Of a DNA stretch of 64,000 nt, positions 21,173 through 28,692 are shown in pieces. Origin of the DNA: Saprospiraceae bacterium (GTDB lineage: Bacteria > Bacteroidota > Bacteroidia > Chitinophagales > Saprospiraceae); contig JAEUUP010000151.1 in the NCBI GenBank assembly GCA_016787525.1, forward strand, positions 1 through 64,000. Direction: 5' to 3'. Under the pieces are notes generated by a model. That model made no database searches. It saw only the letters and a list, made by a program, of their open reading frames with translations, and was not told the origin of the DNA. Numbering within the stretch: position 1 is the first letter of the stretch; each line of letters starts with the position of its first letter. The position numbers and the translations under genes are program-made.

Positions 21173-21801
21173 TTAGAAAATGAGTTTTATTATTAACGGA
21201 TAGCAATGTTTTTGTATTTATTTAATATAAATACATAACCCAGAGCATGATTTCTCAAACACAAGTCATGTAAATGATGACCCAAAATTCAGCCAATCTA
21301 CCGTACTTAACCTAAAAAGGTGATACTTGACCGAAAAGGTGATGAAATACAAAATCAATACTTTCTATTGGTTATTTTCATATATTCTGACACATGCTTC
21401 CCCTATTTTAACTCTTAAAGAATACCTAAATTCAGTATCCATTTCAACGAAAACCAAATTGAAGATTTGAGTAGTTTGGTAAGTGAGTCGCAATATCTAT
21501 GCAACCCATAACGACAAAACAAATTGTTATAGAACAATTTTAATGCTCCCTTCAAAAAAGCGTTGTCCAACAACTATTTAGTTATCCATCACCTTTTTGA
21601 ATCATATTTAGTAGGTTGGCTAAATCTTCGCAGTGCATTTAACAAATATGTATTTTTAAAGACTCTTAGCTTGAAAGCTTACAAAGTTGTAGGGCTTATT
21701 ACATTTGAAATACAAGTATGATATATTTTTTACATGATTATATACCCAGTTGCCGCGCATATCATGTGCGCGGTTTTTTTTTCTTTTTAATAGTTTTTAA
21801 T
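21173..21801. other. Intergenic region with repeated unit copy B and a terminator-like hairpin
   Basis: No gene. 21300-21785 is the partner of the region at about 866-1345. It has one CAACTATTTAGTtATCCATCACCTTTTTG element (21571-21599), which is the best-preserved form. An inverted relative, AAAAGGTGATGAAATAC, lies near 21333-21349. The stretch ends in a GC-rich hairpin 17 bases before the ATG at 21802, so it could be a leader/attenuator or an independent RNA. Confidence 0.5.
21742..21779 (+). terminator. GC-rich hairpin followed by T-run upstream of the Ig-like gene
   Basis: Stem CCGCGCA / TGCGCGG with a 7-base loop, followed by a run of T on the + strand. It is the near twin of 1319-1345. 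Because it lies 5' of a + strand gene, it may be an attenuator. Confidence 0.5.
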
Positions 21802-22524
21802 ATGACATCGTTATCATATACATCAATGGTATTTGTTTCCATTCAATACATCATCAATAATATAACTAAACATCAAAAACTCTTTGTTTTGATATTATTC
21901 CTTTTGTCAAATCGGATTTTAAAAGCGCAAACACTTATTCGTGAAGTGACCATAGCATCGTCAAGTTGTTCGACAACTATAGAGGTATGTGAAAATGATA
22001 CAGTGACATTAGTACCACAAAATCTTACTAATTATACTAATTACAGATGGTACGCGGGGTCAGTCACGCCTGCCACTCAAATCACAGCAGCAACAGCTAC
22101 CGTCTCGAATGTCGTTATAACCAACTTCATGACTAATTTTCCCACGATACAGGTTGTATCTAATGGAGGTATTTATATTCTAACCAGTGAATACAGCACA
22201 GGTACAAACTGTTCAACCATCAATGATACAATCACACTCCATTTTTCAAAACGCCCAATTGTGCAGACCGTAGTTGAGAAAAATATCGTGTGTGTGGGTA
22301 GTAGCGTAATACTTAATGCGACACTCTTGGCGGGTTCGGGTACTTGTAGTTTTCAGTGGCAAAATAGTACCGACGGTATGAATTGGTCAAATATCCAAGG
22401 CGCAACTAATAACATATTCATCACGCCCCCCCTCAGTAATTCAACTCGTTATGCGCTCAAGCGATTTGTACAGGTAATGCTTGTTGTAATTAATTTTGAA
22501 AACAATCTTATAAAATACGTATGA
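21802..22524 (+). CDS. Secreted Ig-like protein, frameshifted near its 3' end
   Basis: I start at the ATG at 21802 (an in-frame ATG at 21826 is an alternative). The frame upstream of that runs through the terminator-like hairpin and is not credible. A signal peptide (KLFVLILFLLSNRILKAQ) leads into Ig-like strands, including GTCSFQWQNSTDGMNWSNIQGATNNIF. The paralogue at 1417-2505 ends QAVLSCSMSNCCN. Here the same ending, QAICTGNACCN with a TAA at 22491-22493, is present but in another frame: the open frame leaves it at about 22453 and runs on as ALKRFVQVMLVVIN. Loss of one base (for example TAT CGC GCT to TAT GCG CT) would explain it. This could be a real lesion, phase variation or a sequencing error. 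The motif with seven C is at 22426-22438. Confidence 0.6.
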   Translation: MTSLSYTSMVFVSIQYIINNITKHQKLFVLILFLLSNRILKAQTLIREVTIASSSCSTTIEVCENDTVTLVPQNLTNYTNYRWYAGSVTPATQITAATATVSNVVITNFMTNFPTIQVVSNGGIYILTSEYSTGTNCSTINDTITLHFSKRPIVQTVVEKNIVCVGSSVILNATLLAGSGTCSFQWQNSTDGMNWSNIQGATNNIFITPPLSNSTRYALKRFVQVMLVVINFENNLIKYV

Positions 22525-24254
22525 AATCAATAACCATATCATTTTTACTTCTTTTTTTGACCCTATCTTATACTTTCGCCCAAAATATGGGTATCAGAAT
22601 GAGCGAAGGAACACTTCCTAATACCACACTCGATGTCAATGGTGCCGTTTCCTTTCGAGAAGCCAGCCCACTTCTAATAGTGAATGGCGCAAATAATAAT
22701 GTTGTGTTGGACTCCATGAGTTTTTATAGAATTGTCGCACCCACTCAGGACTTTAGTATATCAGGGTTTACAAATGGCACTAACGGACGATTACTAACCC
22801 TTATTAATGCAACCTCTCGAAACTTAACTCTCAAAAATAAAAATGCAGCTTCTACCGCTCCTAATCAAATTCTAAATGGTTTTGCATTGGACTTGCTCAT
22901 TGGTCCAAGTGGAACAGTTAGTTTGGTGTATAATTCTTCACTACAAAAGTGGGTTGTTATCGCTTCTTTTGGCGCATTAAGTGGAGCAAGTGTAGATTGG
23001 TCTTTATTGGGTAATGCGCAGACTACCCCCTCAGTAAATTTTATAGGAACAACTGACAATAAAGCCTTGCGATTTAGAACCAATAATGTAGAACGGCTAA
23101 CAATTGATAGTATAGGCTATATTGGTATTGGAACAACACTACCCAAAACCAAAGTCAGTATTATAGATACTGTATCTACAGATACATTTATAAGAGGCTT
23201 ACAATTAATCAATTACAGTAACTCTACCAACTCTGGGCGCATAAACTTGGCTCATTCGAGAGGCACTTCGACTACGCCAAGTCCAGTTGTTACATCTGAT
23301 TTTTTAGCGACTTATGGGGCTTTAGGCTACGATGGTTCATCATTGGCATCAGCTGGACATATCAGCTATTTAACATCTGAAAACTGGTCTTCTTCAAAGC
23401 ATGGCTCTAAAATATGGTTAAGCACAATAGCCAATGGTTCGACCCAAGCCAATGTCAGAATGAGTATAGAACAAAATGGAGCTATTGGCATCGGCACAGT
23501 CACTCCAAAAGCTGTTATGCATATCGTAGGTGATGGATTGAGTGGTTACAATTTAAATGGCACAAGTAGCATACTTGACCCTTGCGAAGGACCAGAAATT
23601 GCCTTTTCCAGATGTTATATGGTCAATCCTGCTGCCAGTATTCAACTAATTGATTATCAAAACTATTCAGGAGGATTGGCTTTTAATGTCCACAAAGGTA
23701 CAAGTAATGCGGCAGCTGGTAGTAATACGGACAATTGGCCCAATGATGTAATTCAAGCCATGACGATTGTTAACAATGGACGCATAGGTATTGGTACTTC
23801 TAATCCCGACCAGTTGTTATCTGTTAATGGGAATGCTTCCAAATCGGGCGGAGGTACATGGGCCACATTTTCCGACAAACGATTAAAGCGTAATATTAAA
23901 CCATTTACTGAGGGGGTTGGTACAATACAACGAATAAACCCTGTATGGTTTCAATACAATAGTAAGAGTGGTTATACAGATACTGCTAAATTGTACGTAG
24001 GTATTATTGCACAAGAAATTGAAACCGTTTTGCCTTACACTGTTAATCAAATTAAGACGTTATCTTTTGATGATCAAAGAATATTTGATGGTTCAGCATT
24101 AACCTACATCTTAATAAATGCGGTAAAAGAACAACAAGCAGAAATTGACAATTTGAAAAAAGAAAACACGCTGTTGAAAAACCAATTCGGGCAAATTGAA
24201 GAACTAAAAGCCTCTTTTGAAATACTAAAAGCTAAACTATCTTTAAAACAATAA
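22521..24254 (+). CDS. Secreted protein with C-terminal S74 intramolecular chaperone
   Basis: 577 residues. A signal peptide (MKSITISFLLLFLTLSYTFAQ) is followed by short repeats such as GIGTTLPKTKVSI, GIGTVTPKAVMHI and GIGTSNPDQLLSV, typical of collar and tail-fibre-like proteins found in many Bacteroidota genomes. The C-terminal 110 residues are the S74 chaperone module: SDKRLKRNIKPF, IQRINPVWFQY, GIIAQEIETVLP, and a coiled coil EQQAEIDNLKKENTLLKNQ. In the family this end drives trimerisation and is removed by self-cleavage. A likely trimeric surface fibre. Two motif copies are on the - strand (23026) and + strand (23906). The gene overlaps the end of the preceding frame by 4 bases. Confidence 0.8.
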   Translation: MKSITISFLLLFLTLSYTFAQNMGIRMSEGTLPNTTLDVNGAVSFREASPLLIVNGANNNVVLDSMSFYRIVAPTQDFSISGFTNGTNGRLLTLINATSRNLTLKNKNAASTAPNQILNGFALDLLIGPSGTVSLVYNSSLQKWVVIASFGALSGASVDWSLLGNAQTTPSVNFIGTTDNKALRFRTNNVERLTIDSIGYIGIGTTLPKTKVSIIDTVSTDTFIRGLQLINYSNSTNSGRINLAHSRGTSTTPSPVVTSDFLATYGALGYDGSSLASAGHISYLTSENWSSSKHGSKIWLSTIANGSTQANVRMSIEQNGAIGIGTVTPKAVMHIVGDGLSGYNLNGTSSILDPCEGPEIAFSRCYMVNPAASIQLIDYQNYSGGLAFNVHKGTSNAAAGSNTDNWPNDVIQAMTIVNNGRIGIGTSNPDQLLSVNGNASKSGGGTWATFSDKRLKRNIKPFTEGVGTIQRINPVWFQYNSKSGYTDTAKLYVGIIAQEIETVLPYTVNQIKTLSFDDQRIFDGSALTYILINAVKEQQAEIDNLKKENTLLKNQFGQIEELKASFEILKAKLSLKQ

Positions 24255-24332
24255 ATAAATAATCATTGTTTTATTTATTTATTTATTTATACTTAACCCT
24301 ATTTCAGTAGCAATAAATCCATCGTTCATTAC

Positions 24333-25394
24333 TTACTTTATCTTTACGGGTACCCCCAACTCTTCAAACATCTTCTTGACGTTAGCAACCTTTTCGGGGT
24401 CTTTTATGGAGCGGCTGATAAAGAAATTATAGTAATTTTCACAAACACCGACGATGGCATTGCTAACCAAAGTGTCAAAATTGAGAATTTTTTTTTGACT
24501 ACTCAGTTCTTTATATTGTTCGACAGTTTTTTCAGCGATGATTTTGTGGATTTTTGCAAACTTTTTCTTGAATTCATCAAAGTTGAATGCTTTTCCTTCA
24601 TAAGGATTAACTATTTTTTTATCTACCCCACTGTTCAATTGTCGCTGTCTCTGGTTAAGTGCTTCGCTTTCAGTGTCAAAAATTTTAAATAGGATTTGCT
24701 CAATGCGTTTTTCGCGGCTGTTTTCGTACTTTGAAGCGATTTCAAAATAAATAGATGTTTTACCATTGATTTCTTGTTGGGCAACATCGAGTACTTTTTG
24801 TCGAAAGTTGTTAAAACGCGGGTATTTATCTTCGACCCCGAGTAAAGACTTTAATTCATCAATGCCGAAACCGACTTCTGTAAACCCCTTGTATTCTTTA
24901 TTACGATTTCGTTTAGCTTTCAGGATCTGAAAAAGACGAATGGAGTGACCACTCTTCATATGCTTTACCTCCTGAATATTGATTTGTACATATTCTTTCA
25001 GTTGTAACAAAAATGGTAAAGCATCTTGTGAAAAACGGAATTTTATCGCTGTTCCTTCACCGTCCAATACAGGCACAACGCTCTGAAACCAGTTATATCC
25101 CGCTTCCATCATTGTTCCTTTGTATTGTATTGTACTCTTGTGAAAAAACTTTTTGTCTAATAGTGAAAAACACAATTCTCGAATGTCTTTGTAAGAAGAC
25201 CCCCATTTTTTGTCGTCTTCTTTCAAAATTCGTTCGATATCCTTGATAGAGACGATGACGCTATCACTCTCCTTTTCTAAGTTTGCGATTAGAAAAAGCA
25301 TCGTTTTTTGTTCTTTTGCCGAAAAAGCGTATTGGTAGTTGAAGACTAACTCATTTTCTAATCGAGCTATTGATTTGTTTTTTTGGACTGCCAT
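24333..25394 (-). CDS. Rep_3 family replication initiator
   Basis: 353 residues with the plasmid initiator pattern. LVFNYQYAFSAKEQKTMLFLIANLEK opens the first winged-helix domain, and SGHSIRLFQILKAKRNR with FGIDELKSLLGVEDKYPRFNNFRQKVLDVAQQEIN marks the second, typical of the Rep_3/RepB superfamily. These proteins bind iterons and open the origin. The gene reads leftward from the iteron region at 25.4-26.2 kb, as expected. Its presence with parA and iterons is the main reason to call this replicon a plasmid, megaplasmid or chromid. No dispersed motif copy lies in it. Confidence 0.9.
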   Translation of the reverse strand: MAVQKNKSIARLENELVFNYQYAFSAKEQKTMLFLIANLEKESDSVIVSIKDIERILKEDDKKWGSSYKDIRELCFSLLDKKFFHKSTIQYKGTMMEAGYNWFQSVVPVLDGEGTAIKFRFSQDALPFLLQLKEYVQINIQEVKHMKSGHSIRLFQILKAKRNRNKEYKGFTEVGFGIDELKSLLGVEDKYPRFNNFRQKVLDVAQQEINGKTSIYFEIASKYENSREKRIEQILFKIFDTESEALNQRQRQLNSGVDKKIVNPYEGKAFNFDEFKKKFAKIHKIIAEKTVEQYKELSSQKKILNFDTLVSNAIVGVCENYYNFFISRSIKDPEKVANVKKMFEELGVPVKIK

Positions 25395-25823
25395 TATGCT
25401 AATTTTTTGGTAAATATAGAAAGACTAATTATTTTTTCAAAATTAGTCGAACTAAAATCGTTGAAAAATTGAGTTATTTTCTTATTCCCTAAAATGGGAG
25501 TCTATCTAAAGTGCCTATAAATTAATCACATCCATTTCTATAAATATAAAACAATGAAAATCAATATTTTACACAGTTAAAAAGGGGCATTTTTTACAGG
25601 GATTAACTGTTCGATTATAAACCCTAAATATGGAGTCAATCTCAATATAAACTGAGGGTTACAATAAGCTTTGGTGTTACAAATAGCAAGTTTCACTAAA
25701 ATATTCGGTCTTATAAAATACTCTCTTTAGCCAGCTAATATAAAATATAAATCAATGATAGTCAACTATTTATGAATTAAATCACTTAAATACAACCTTA
25801 AAAATAAAAAGTTATACATAAAC

Positions 25824-25936
25824 CCCTAAATAGGTAGTCAATCAATCCCTAATTAAGTAGTTAATCGAACCCTAATTAAGTAGTCTCCCAGCCCTAAACA
25901 AGTAGTCTTTCAACCCTAATTAAGTAGTCTTTCCAA
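25824..25936 (+). repeat. Five tandem iterons
   Basis: Copies start at 25824, 25847, 25870, 25892 and 25914, spaced 22-23 bases, about two helical turns. The consensus is CCCTAAwTAAGTAGTCwwTC. Like Rep_3 iterons elsewhere, they are probably the binding sites of the initiator at 24333-25394. The two single copies at 25487 and 25622 lie nearer to rep and may regulate it. Confidence 0.85.
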
Positions 25937-26203
25937 CCAATATTATTTTGAATATCAATTAGTTAGCGACTATGTAAATAATAAAAAGAAACTAAAGAAA
26001 TTAAAAAAAAACAAAACAATATGTTGTTGTTAAAAAATAGGTTTAATTCGTTTAAAGAGGACTCCTTGTTTAGCCTAAAATTATTCAACTACTACAGTTT
26101 GGTATTTTATTGAATTTTTATTATTCACTAGTGCTGCTGCTGCCCCTCTCCTATTGGTCGTCTTTATGATATTGTTAAGATGAGAAACAATAATAAAATA
26201 TTG

Positions 26204-26243
26204 ATTTAAATATTGTTTTCTTGTTTCATTTAAATATTGTTTT
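26204..26243 (+). promoter_or_regulatory. Paired operator-like repeats upstream of parA
   Basis: The 16-base ATTTAAATATTGTTTT occurs twice, at 26204-26219 and 26228-26243, spaced 24 bases. It lies immediately upstream of and touching the -7 element TATTTTTG (26244-26251) of parA. The position fits autoregulation by ParA or by the ribbon-helix-helix partner. Related ATTGTTTTATTG sequences recur around the locus (27231-27274, 27556-27607). Confidence 0.55.
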
Positions 26244-26251
26244 TATTTTTG
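26244..26251 (+). promoter_or_regulatory. parA promoter, -7 element
   Basis: TATTTTTG matches TAnnTTTG, with a TTG at 26221-26223 about 20 bases upstream as a possible -33. The ATG follows at 26284. Confidence 0.5.
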
Positions 26252-26283
26252 CCCTATTATTTTAAAATTTAAAGGTTTTTAGT

Positions 26284-26949
26284 ATGAAAATAGGTATAAC
26301 GAACTTAAAAGGTGGAGTTGGTAAAACGACGGTATCCCAAAATTTGGCAGTTTGTTTTGCGCACATGGGCTTCAAAACCTGTATCGTTGACACTGACGAA
26401 AACCAAAATTCGTTGGTGTGGTCGGGTGTCAGAAGCGCAGATTTGCCCGATATTATGGTCGTCGGGGTTATTGACATCAACGCATTGCCAAAAACTGTTG
26501 ACAAGTTGCATCGCGATTACGATATTGTCATTATTGACGGTACTCCCTCACTTTCGGAAATGGCAACAGGGATTATCGTTTCAAGTGATATTTTAATTAT
26601 CCCGATTTTACCCTCGGCACATGATTACCGCGCTATGTCGCCTTTTTTTAAACGCTATCAGCAAGCAACAAGCCTGAAAGGTGAGATTCCTGCTTATTTT
26701 CTCATTAATCAATATTCATCGAATGGTAATATTTATAAACGTATGAAAGAGGTTATTGAAGGTTTTAAAATCGGTGTTTTACAATCTGTTTTAGCAAAGC
26801 GGGTTGCTTATCTTGAAACAGCAGTTGACGGTAAAGGCGTTTATGAATCGAACGACATAAAAGCTAAAGAGGAAATCGTGAATCTTACTCGTGAGATAGT
26901 TGAAATAGCTAAAATCAATAATTTAATAAAATTAAAAGCTACAGCATGA
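26284..26949 (+). CDS. parA: ParA-type partition ATPase
   Basis: 221 residues with the deviant Walker A motif LKGGVGKTTVSQNLA (about 8-22), Walker A' DTDENQNS, and the B-like IVIIDGTPSLSEM. The short length, with no long N-terminal DNA-binding domain, fits the type Ib plasmid ParA group, which pairs with small ribbon-helix-helix partners rather than a large ParB. Exactly such a gene follows with a 4-base overlap. Function: segregation of the replicon. It lies next to the origin, as in most plasmids. Confidence 0.9.
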   Translation: MKIGITNLKGGVGKTTVSQNLAVCFAHMGFKTCIVDTDENQNSLVWSGVRSADLPDIMVVGVIDINALPKTVDKLHRDYDIVIIDGTPSLSEMATGIIVSSDILIIPILPSAHDYRAMSPFFKRYQQATSLKGEIPAYFLINQYSSNGNIYKRMKEVIEGFKIGVLQSVLAKRVAYLETAVDGKGVYESNDIKAKEEIVNLTREIVEIAKINNLIKLKATA

Positions 26950-27236
26950 AAGCAAAAAAAGACAATTTCGACCTGTCAAAGTTGAGTTTGGCAGCTGATA
27001 TGGAAATGGTAAAAACCCAAGACGGTACGCAAATCATTGAAAAAGTGATTCAACAGATACATAAACCCGAACAAGAGCAAAAAACGTCAGTACCTGTAGG
27101 ACTCAAAAGAGTTGTCGTTGACGTTCCCGCAGACTTGTACAAAACGATGAAATTTCATATTGCGGAAGATGAAATTTCCATGCGGGATTATATCGCCAAT
27201 TTAATCAGAATGGAAGCTGAACGGAGAAAACAATAA
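26946..27236 (+). CDS. Small ribbon-helix-helix partition partner
   Basis: 96 residues, starting inside the stop region of parA (ATGA overlap), so the two are translationally coupled. The C-terminal half, LKRVVVDVPADLYKTMKFHIAEDEISMRDYIANLIRMEAER, is a ribbon-helix-helix pattern: a strand, then two amphipathic helices. Partner proteins of type Ib ParA have this layout, with a flexible N-terminus that contacts ParA and an RHH that binds the centromere and promoter. The nearby inverted repeats (27231-27274, 27556-27607) and the direct repeats upstream of parA are candidate sites. The family role is inferred from context. Confidence 0.7.
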   Translation: MKAKKDNFDLSKLSLAADMEMVKTQDGTQIIEKVIQQIHKPEQEQKTSVPVGLKRVVVDVPADLYKTMKFHIAEDEISMRDYIANLIRMEAERRKQ

Positions 27237-27274
27237 AACAATATTTATTTGATTATTTAAAAATTGTTTTATTG
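27231..27274. repeat. Inverted repeat after the par operon
   Basis: Arms CAATAAAACAAT (27231-27242) and ATTGTTTTATTG (27263-27274), 12 bp perfect, loop 20. It overlaps the end of the RHH gene. It may be a terminator or a partition site. Confidence 0.6.
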
Positions 27275-27626
27275 CTTCAATACTTTTAAATTAGTCAGAA
27301 GGGGTATGTCTTGAAAATTGCTGTCAATTATTAGTTCTAAGCAAATAAAAAAACTGAATAAGTTGTGTGTGTATTTTGTGCAATTCGCGGCTTAGAAGAA
27401 AAAAAACTCTTTTTTTATACTTCTTGTTGTGCCAACATCGTTGGAAGGTTTTGGCGATGTCATTGACTTTGGCGTTGATTATACGTAACATCGTTAAAAT
27501 CTGATTGATGCAGTGGATAAGGGTTTAAACACCTAAATTTAGCAAACCTTATAAACAATAAAACAATAAGTAAATAAAACAATAAATAATTACTTATTGT
27601 TTTATTGTCCGAAATCAAAGTGAGCC
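27237..27626. other. Intergenic region between the par operon and the KilA-N gene
   Basis: No gene. It is framed by two perfect inverted repeats built on CAATAAAACAAT. Between them I see nothing recognisable; a TTTTTTTATA-rich patch is at about 27400-27420. Confidence 0.45.
27556..27607. repeat. 18-bp perfect inverted repeat upstream of KilA-N gene
   Basis: Arms CAATAAAACAATAAGTAA (27556-27573) and TTACTTATTGTTTTATTG (27590-27607), perfect, loop 16. It ends 19 bases before the ATG at 27627, so it may be an operator for KilA-N or a partition site. Confidence 0.65.
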
Positions 27627-28457
27627 ATGGCGAAAAGAAAGATAGTTATAGAAAATACCGAAATCGCAATTGTCGAAAATAATGAGCGCGACTATATTTC
27701 ACTAACCGATATGGTCAAAGCATCGGGTGGGGCAGAGGAACTAATTACAAACTGGATGCGTAACCGAAACACTTTAGAGTTTATGCGGCTTTGGGAAGAA
27801 CTGAATAACCCACATTTTAAACCCCACGGATTCGAGGGGTTTAAAGATGAATTCGGTTTAAACTCTTTTTGGATGTCACCTAAGAAGTGGATTGATGCAA
27901 CAGGTGCTGTCGGTATTTATTCAAAATCGGGTCGTTATGGTGGTACTTATGCCCATCGTGACATTGCTTTCGAATTTGGTACGTGGATCTCGCCACGCTT
28001 AAAACTGTATCTTGTTACAGAATATCAAAGGCTCAAAGAGGAAGAAAGTACACGCCTTTTGGGTGAACAACAATGGAGCTTGCGTCGTGAATTGTCGAAA
28101 CTAAACTACTCAATCCATACCGAAGCTATCAAAGATTTCTTAATGCCACAAATACTGAGGGGTAAGAAAATTGAAAGCAGCGTCTATGCAAGTGAGGCAG
28201 ATTTGTTGAATATGGCTGTCTTTGGTATGACAGCAAGGCAATGGCAACAAATAAACCCCCATCTAAAAGGTAATATGCGCGACCATGCGACATTAGAACA
28301 ATTGTTGATATTGAGCAATATTGAAAACCTGAACGCAGAACTAATACGCCAAAAAATGCCACAAGAAGAACGGCTGTTTCAACTCAACGAAGTCGCCGTT
28401 CGGCAAATGGGTATTCTGTTAAACGATGCGGAACGGAGGATTTTGAGCCTGAAATAG
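27627..28457 (+). CDS. KilA-N domain protein
   Basis: 276 residues. The N-terminal half is a KilA-N DNA-binding domain: YISLTDMVKASGGAEELITNWMRNRNTLEFMRLWEELNNP, FWMSPKKWIDATGAVGIYSKSGRYGGTYAHRDIAFEFGTWISPRLKLYLVTEYQRLKEEE. The C-terminal half (LGEQQWSLRRELSKLNYSIHTEAIKDFLMPQILRGKK...) is the extension often found in Bacteroidota KilA-N proteins of plasmids and phages. A role as a regulator or anti-repressor is probable. The gene is flanked by perfect inverted repeats on both sides. One motif copy is at 28153-28162 (QILRG). Confidence 0.8.
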   Translation: MAKRKIVIENTEIAIVENNERDYISLTDMVKASGGAEELITNWMRNRNTLEFMRLWEELNNPHFKPHGFEGFKDEFGLNSFWMSPKKWIDATGAVGIYSKSGRYGGTYAHRDIAFEFGTWISPRLKLYLVTEYQRLKEEESTRLLGEQQWSLRRELSKLNYSIHTEAIKDFLMPQILRGKKIESSVYASEADLLNMAVFGMTARQWQQINPHLKGNMRDHATLEQLLILSNIENLNAELIRQKMPQEERLFQLNEVAVRQMGILLNDAERRILSLK

Positions 28458-28482
28458 AGGCTTTGCTTGATTTTTTTGAAAA

Positions 28483-28534
28483 CAATAAATAAACAATTAA
28501 ATATTTATTGTTTTATTTAATTGTTTATTTATTG
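28483..28534. repeat. 20-bp perfect inverted repeat downstream of the KilA-N gene
   Basis: Arms at 28483-28502 and 28515-28534, beginning CAATAAATAAACAATTAAAT and perfectly complementary, with a 12-base loop. It likely acts as a terminator, but the sequence is close to the other CAATAAA inverted repeats, so a shared binding site is possible. Confidence 0.6.
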
Positions 28535-28692
28535 TAACCTACGTGAAATTGTCAATGTTTTTCCTGTTAAACAGGTTGTACACGGACTACAGTATGATTT
28601 AACATGAGAAATAAAGTGATGTTCAATTTTGATACTGGTGTCGTACAAGTGTCGGAAACACGAACTAAATACTCGACTGGTAGATTAATAGT

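Larger units (their letters stand above)
25395..26283. other. Replication origin region (AT-rich, iterons)
   Basis: Between rep and parA there is no gene. The region is strongly A+T-rich and holds seven iteron-like repeats. Two are isolated, starting at 25487 (CCCTAAAATGGGAGTCTATC) and 25622 (CCCTAAATATGGAGTCAATC). Five are tandem from 25824. A TTATACATA sequence near 25812 is a weak DnaA-box candidate. The A+T-rich stretch at about 25936-26200 could be the melting region. An incomplete ACTGAGGG (three G) is at 25651. Confidence 0.75.

Noticed and set aside
21718-21801. Longer N-terminus of the Ig-like gene from 21718
   Set aside because: It would translate the terminator-like hairpin; the ATG at 21802 opens into the signal peptide.
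25651-25659. ACTGAGGGTT in the origin region as a motif copy
   Set aside because: Only three G; it was left out of the count.
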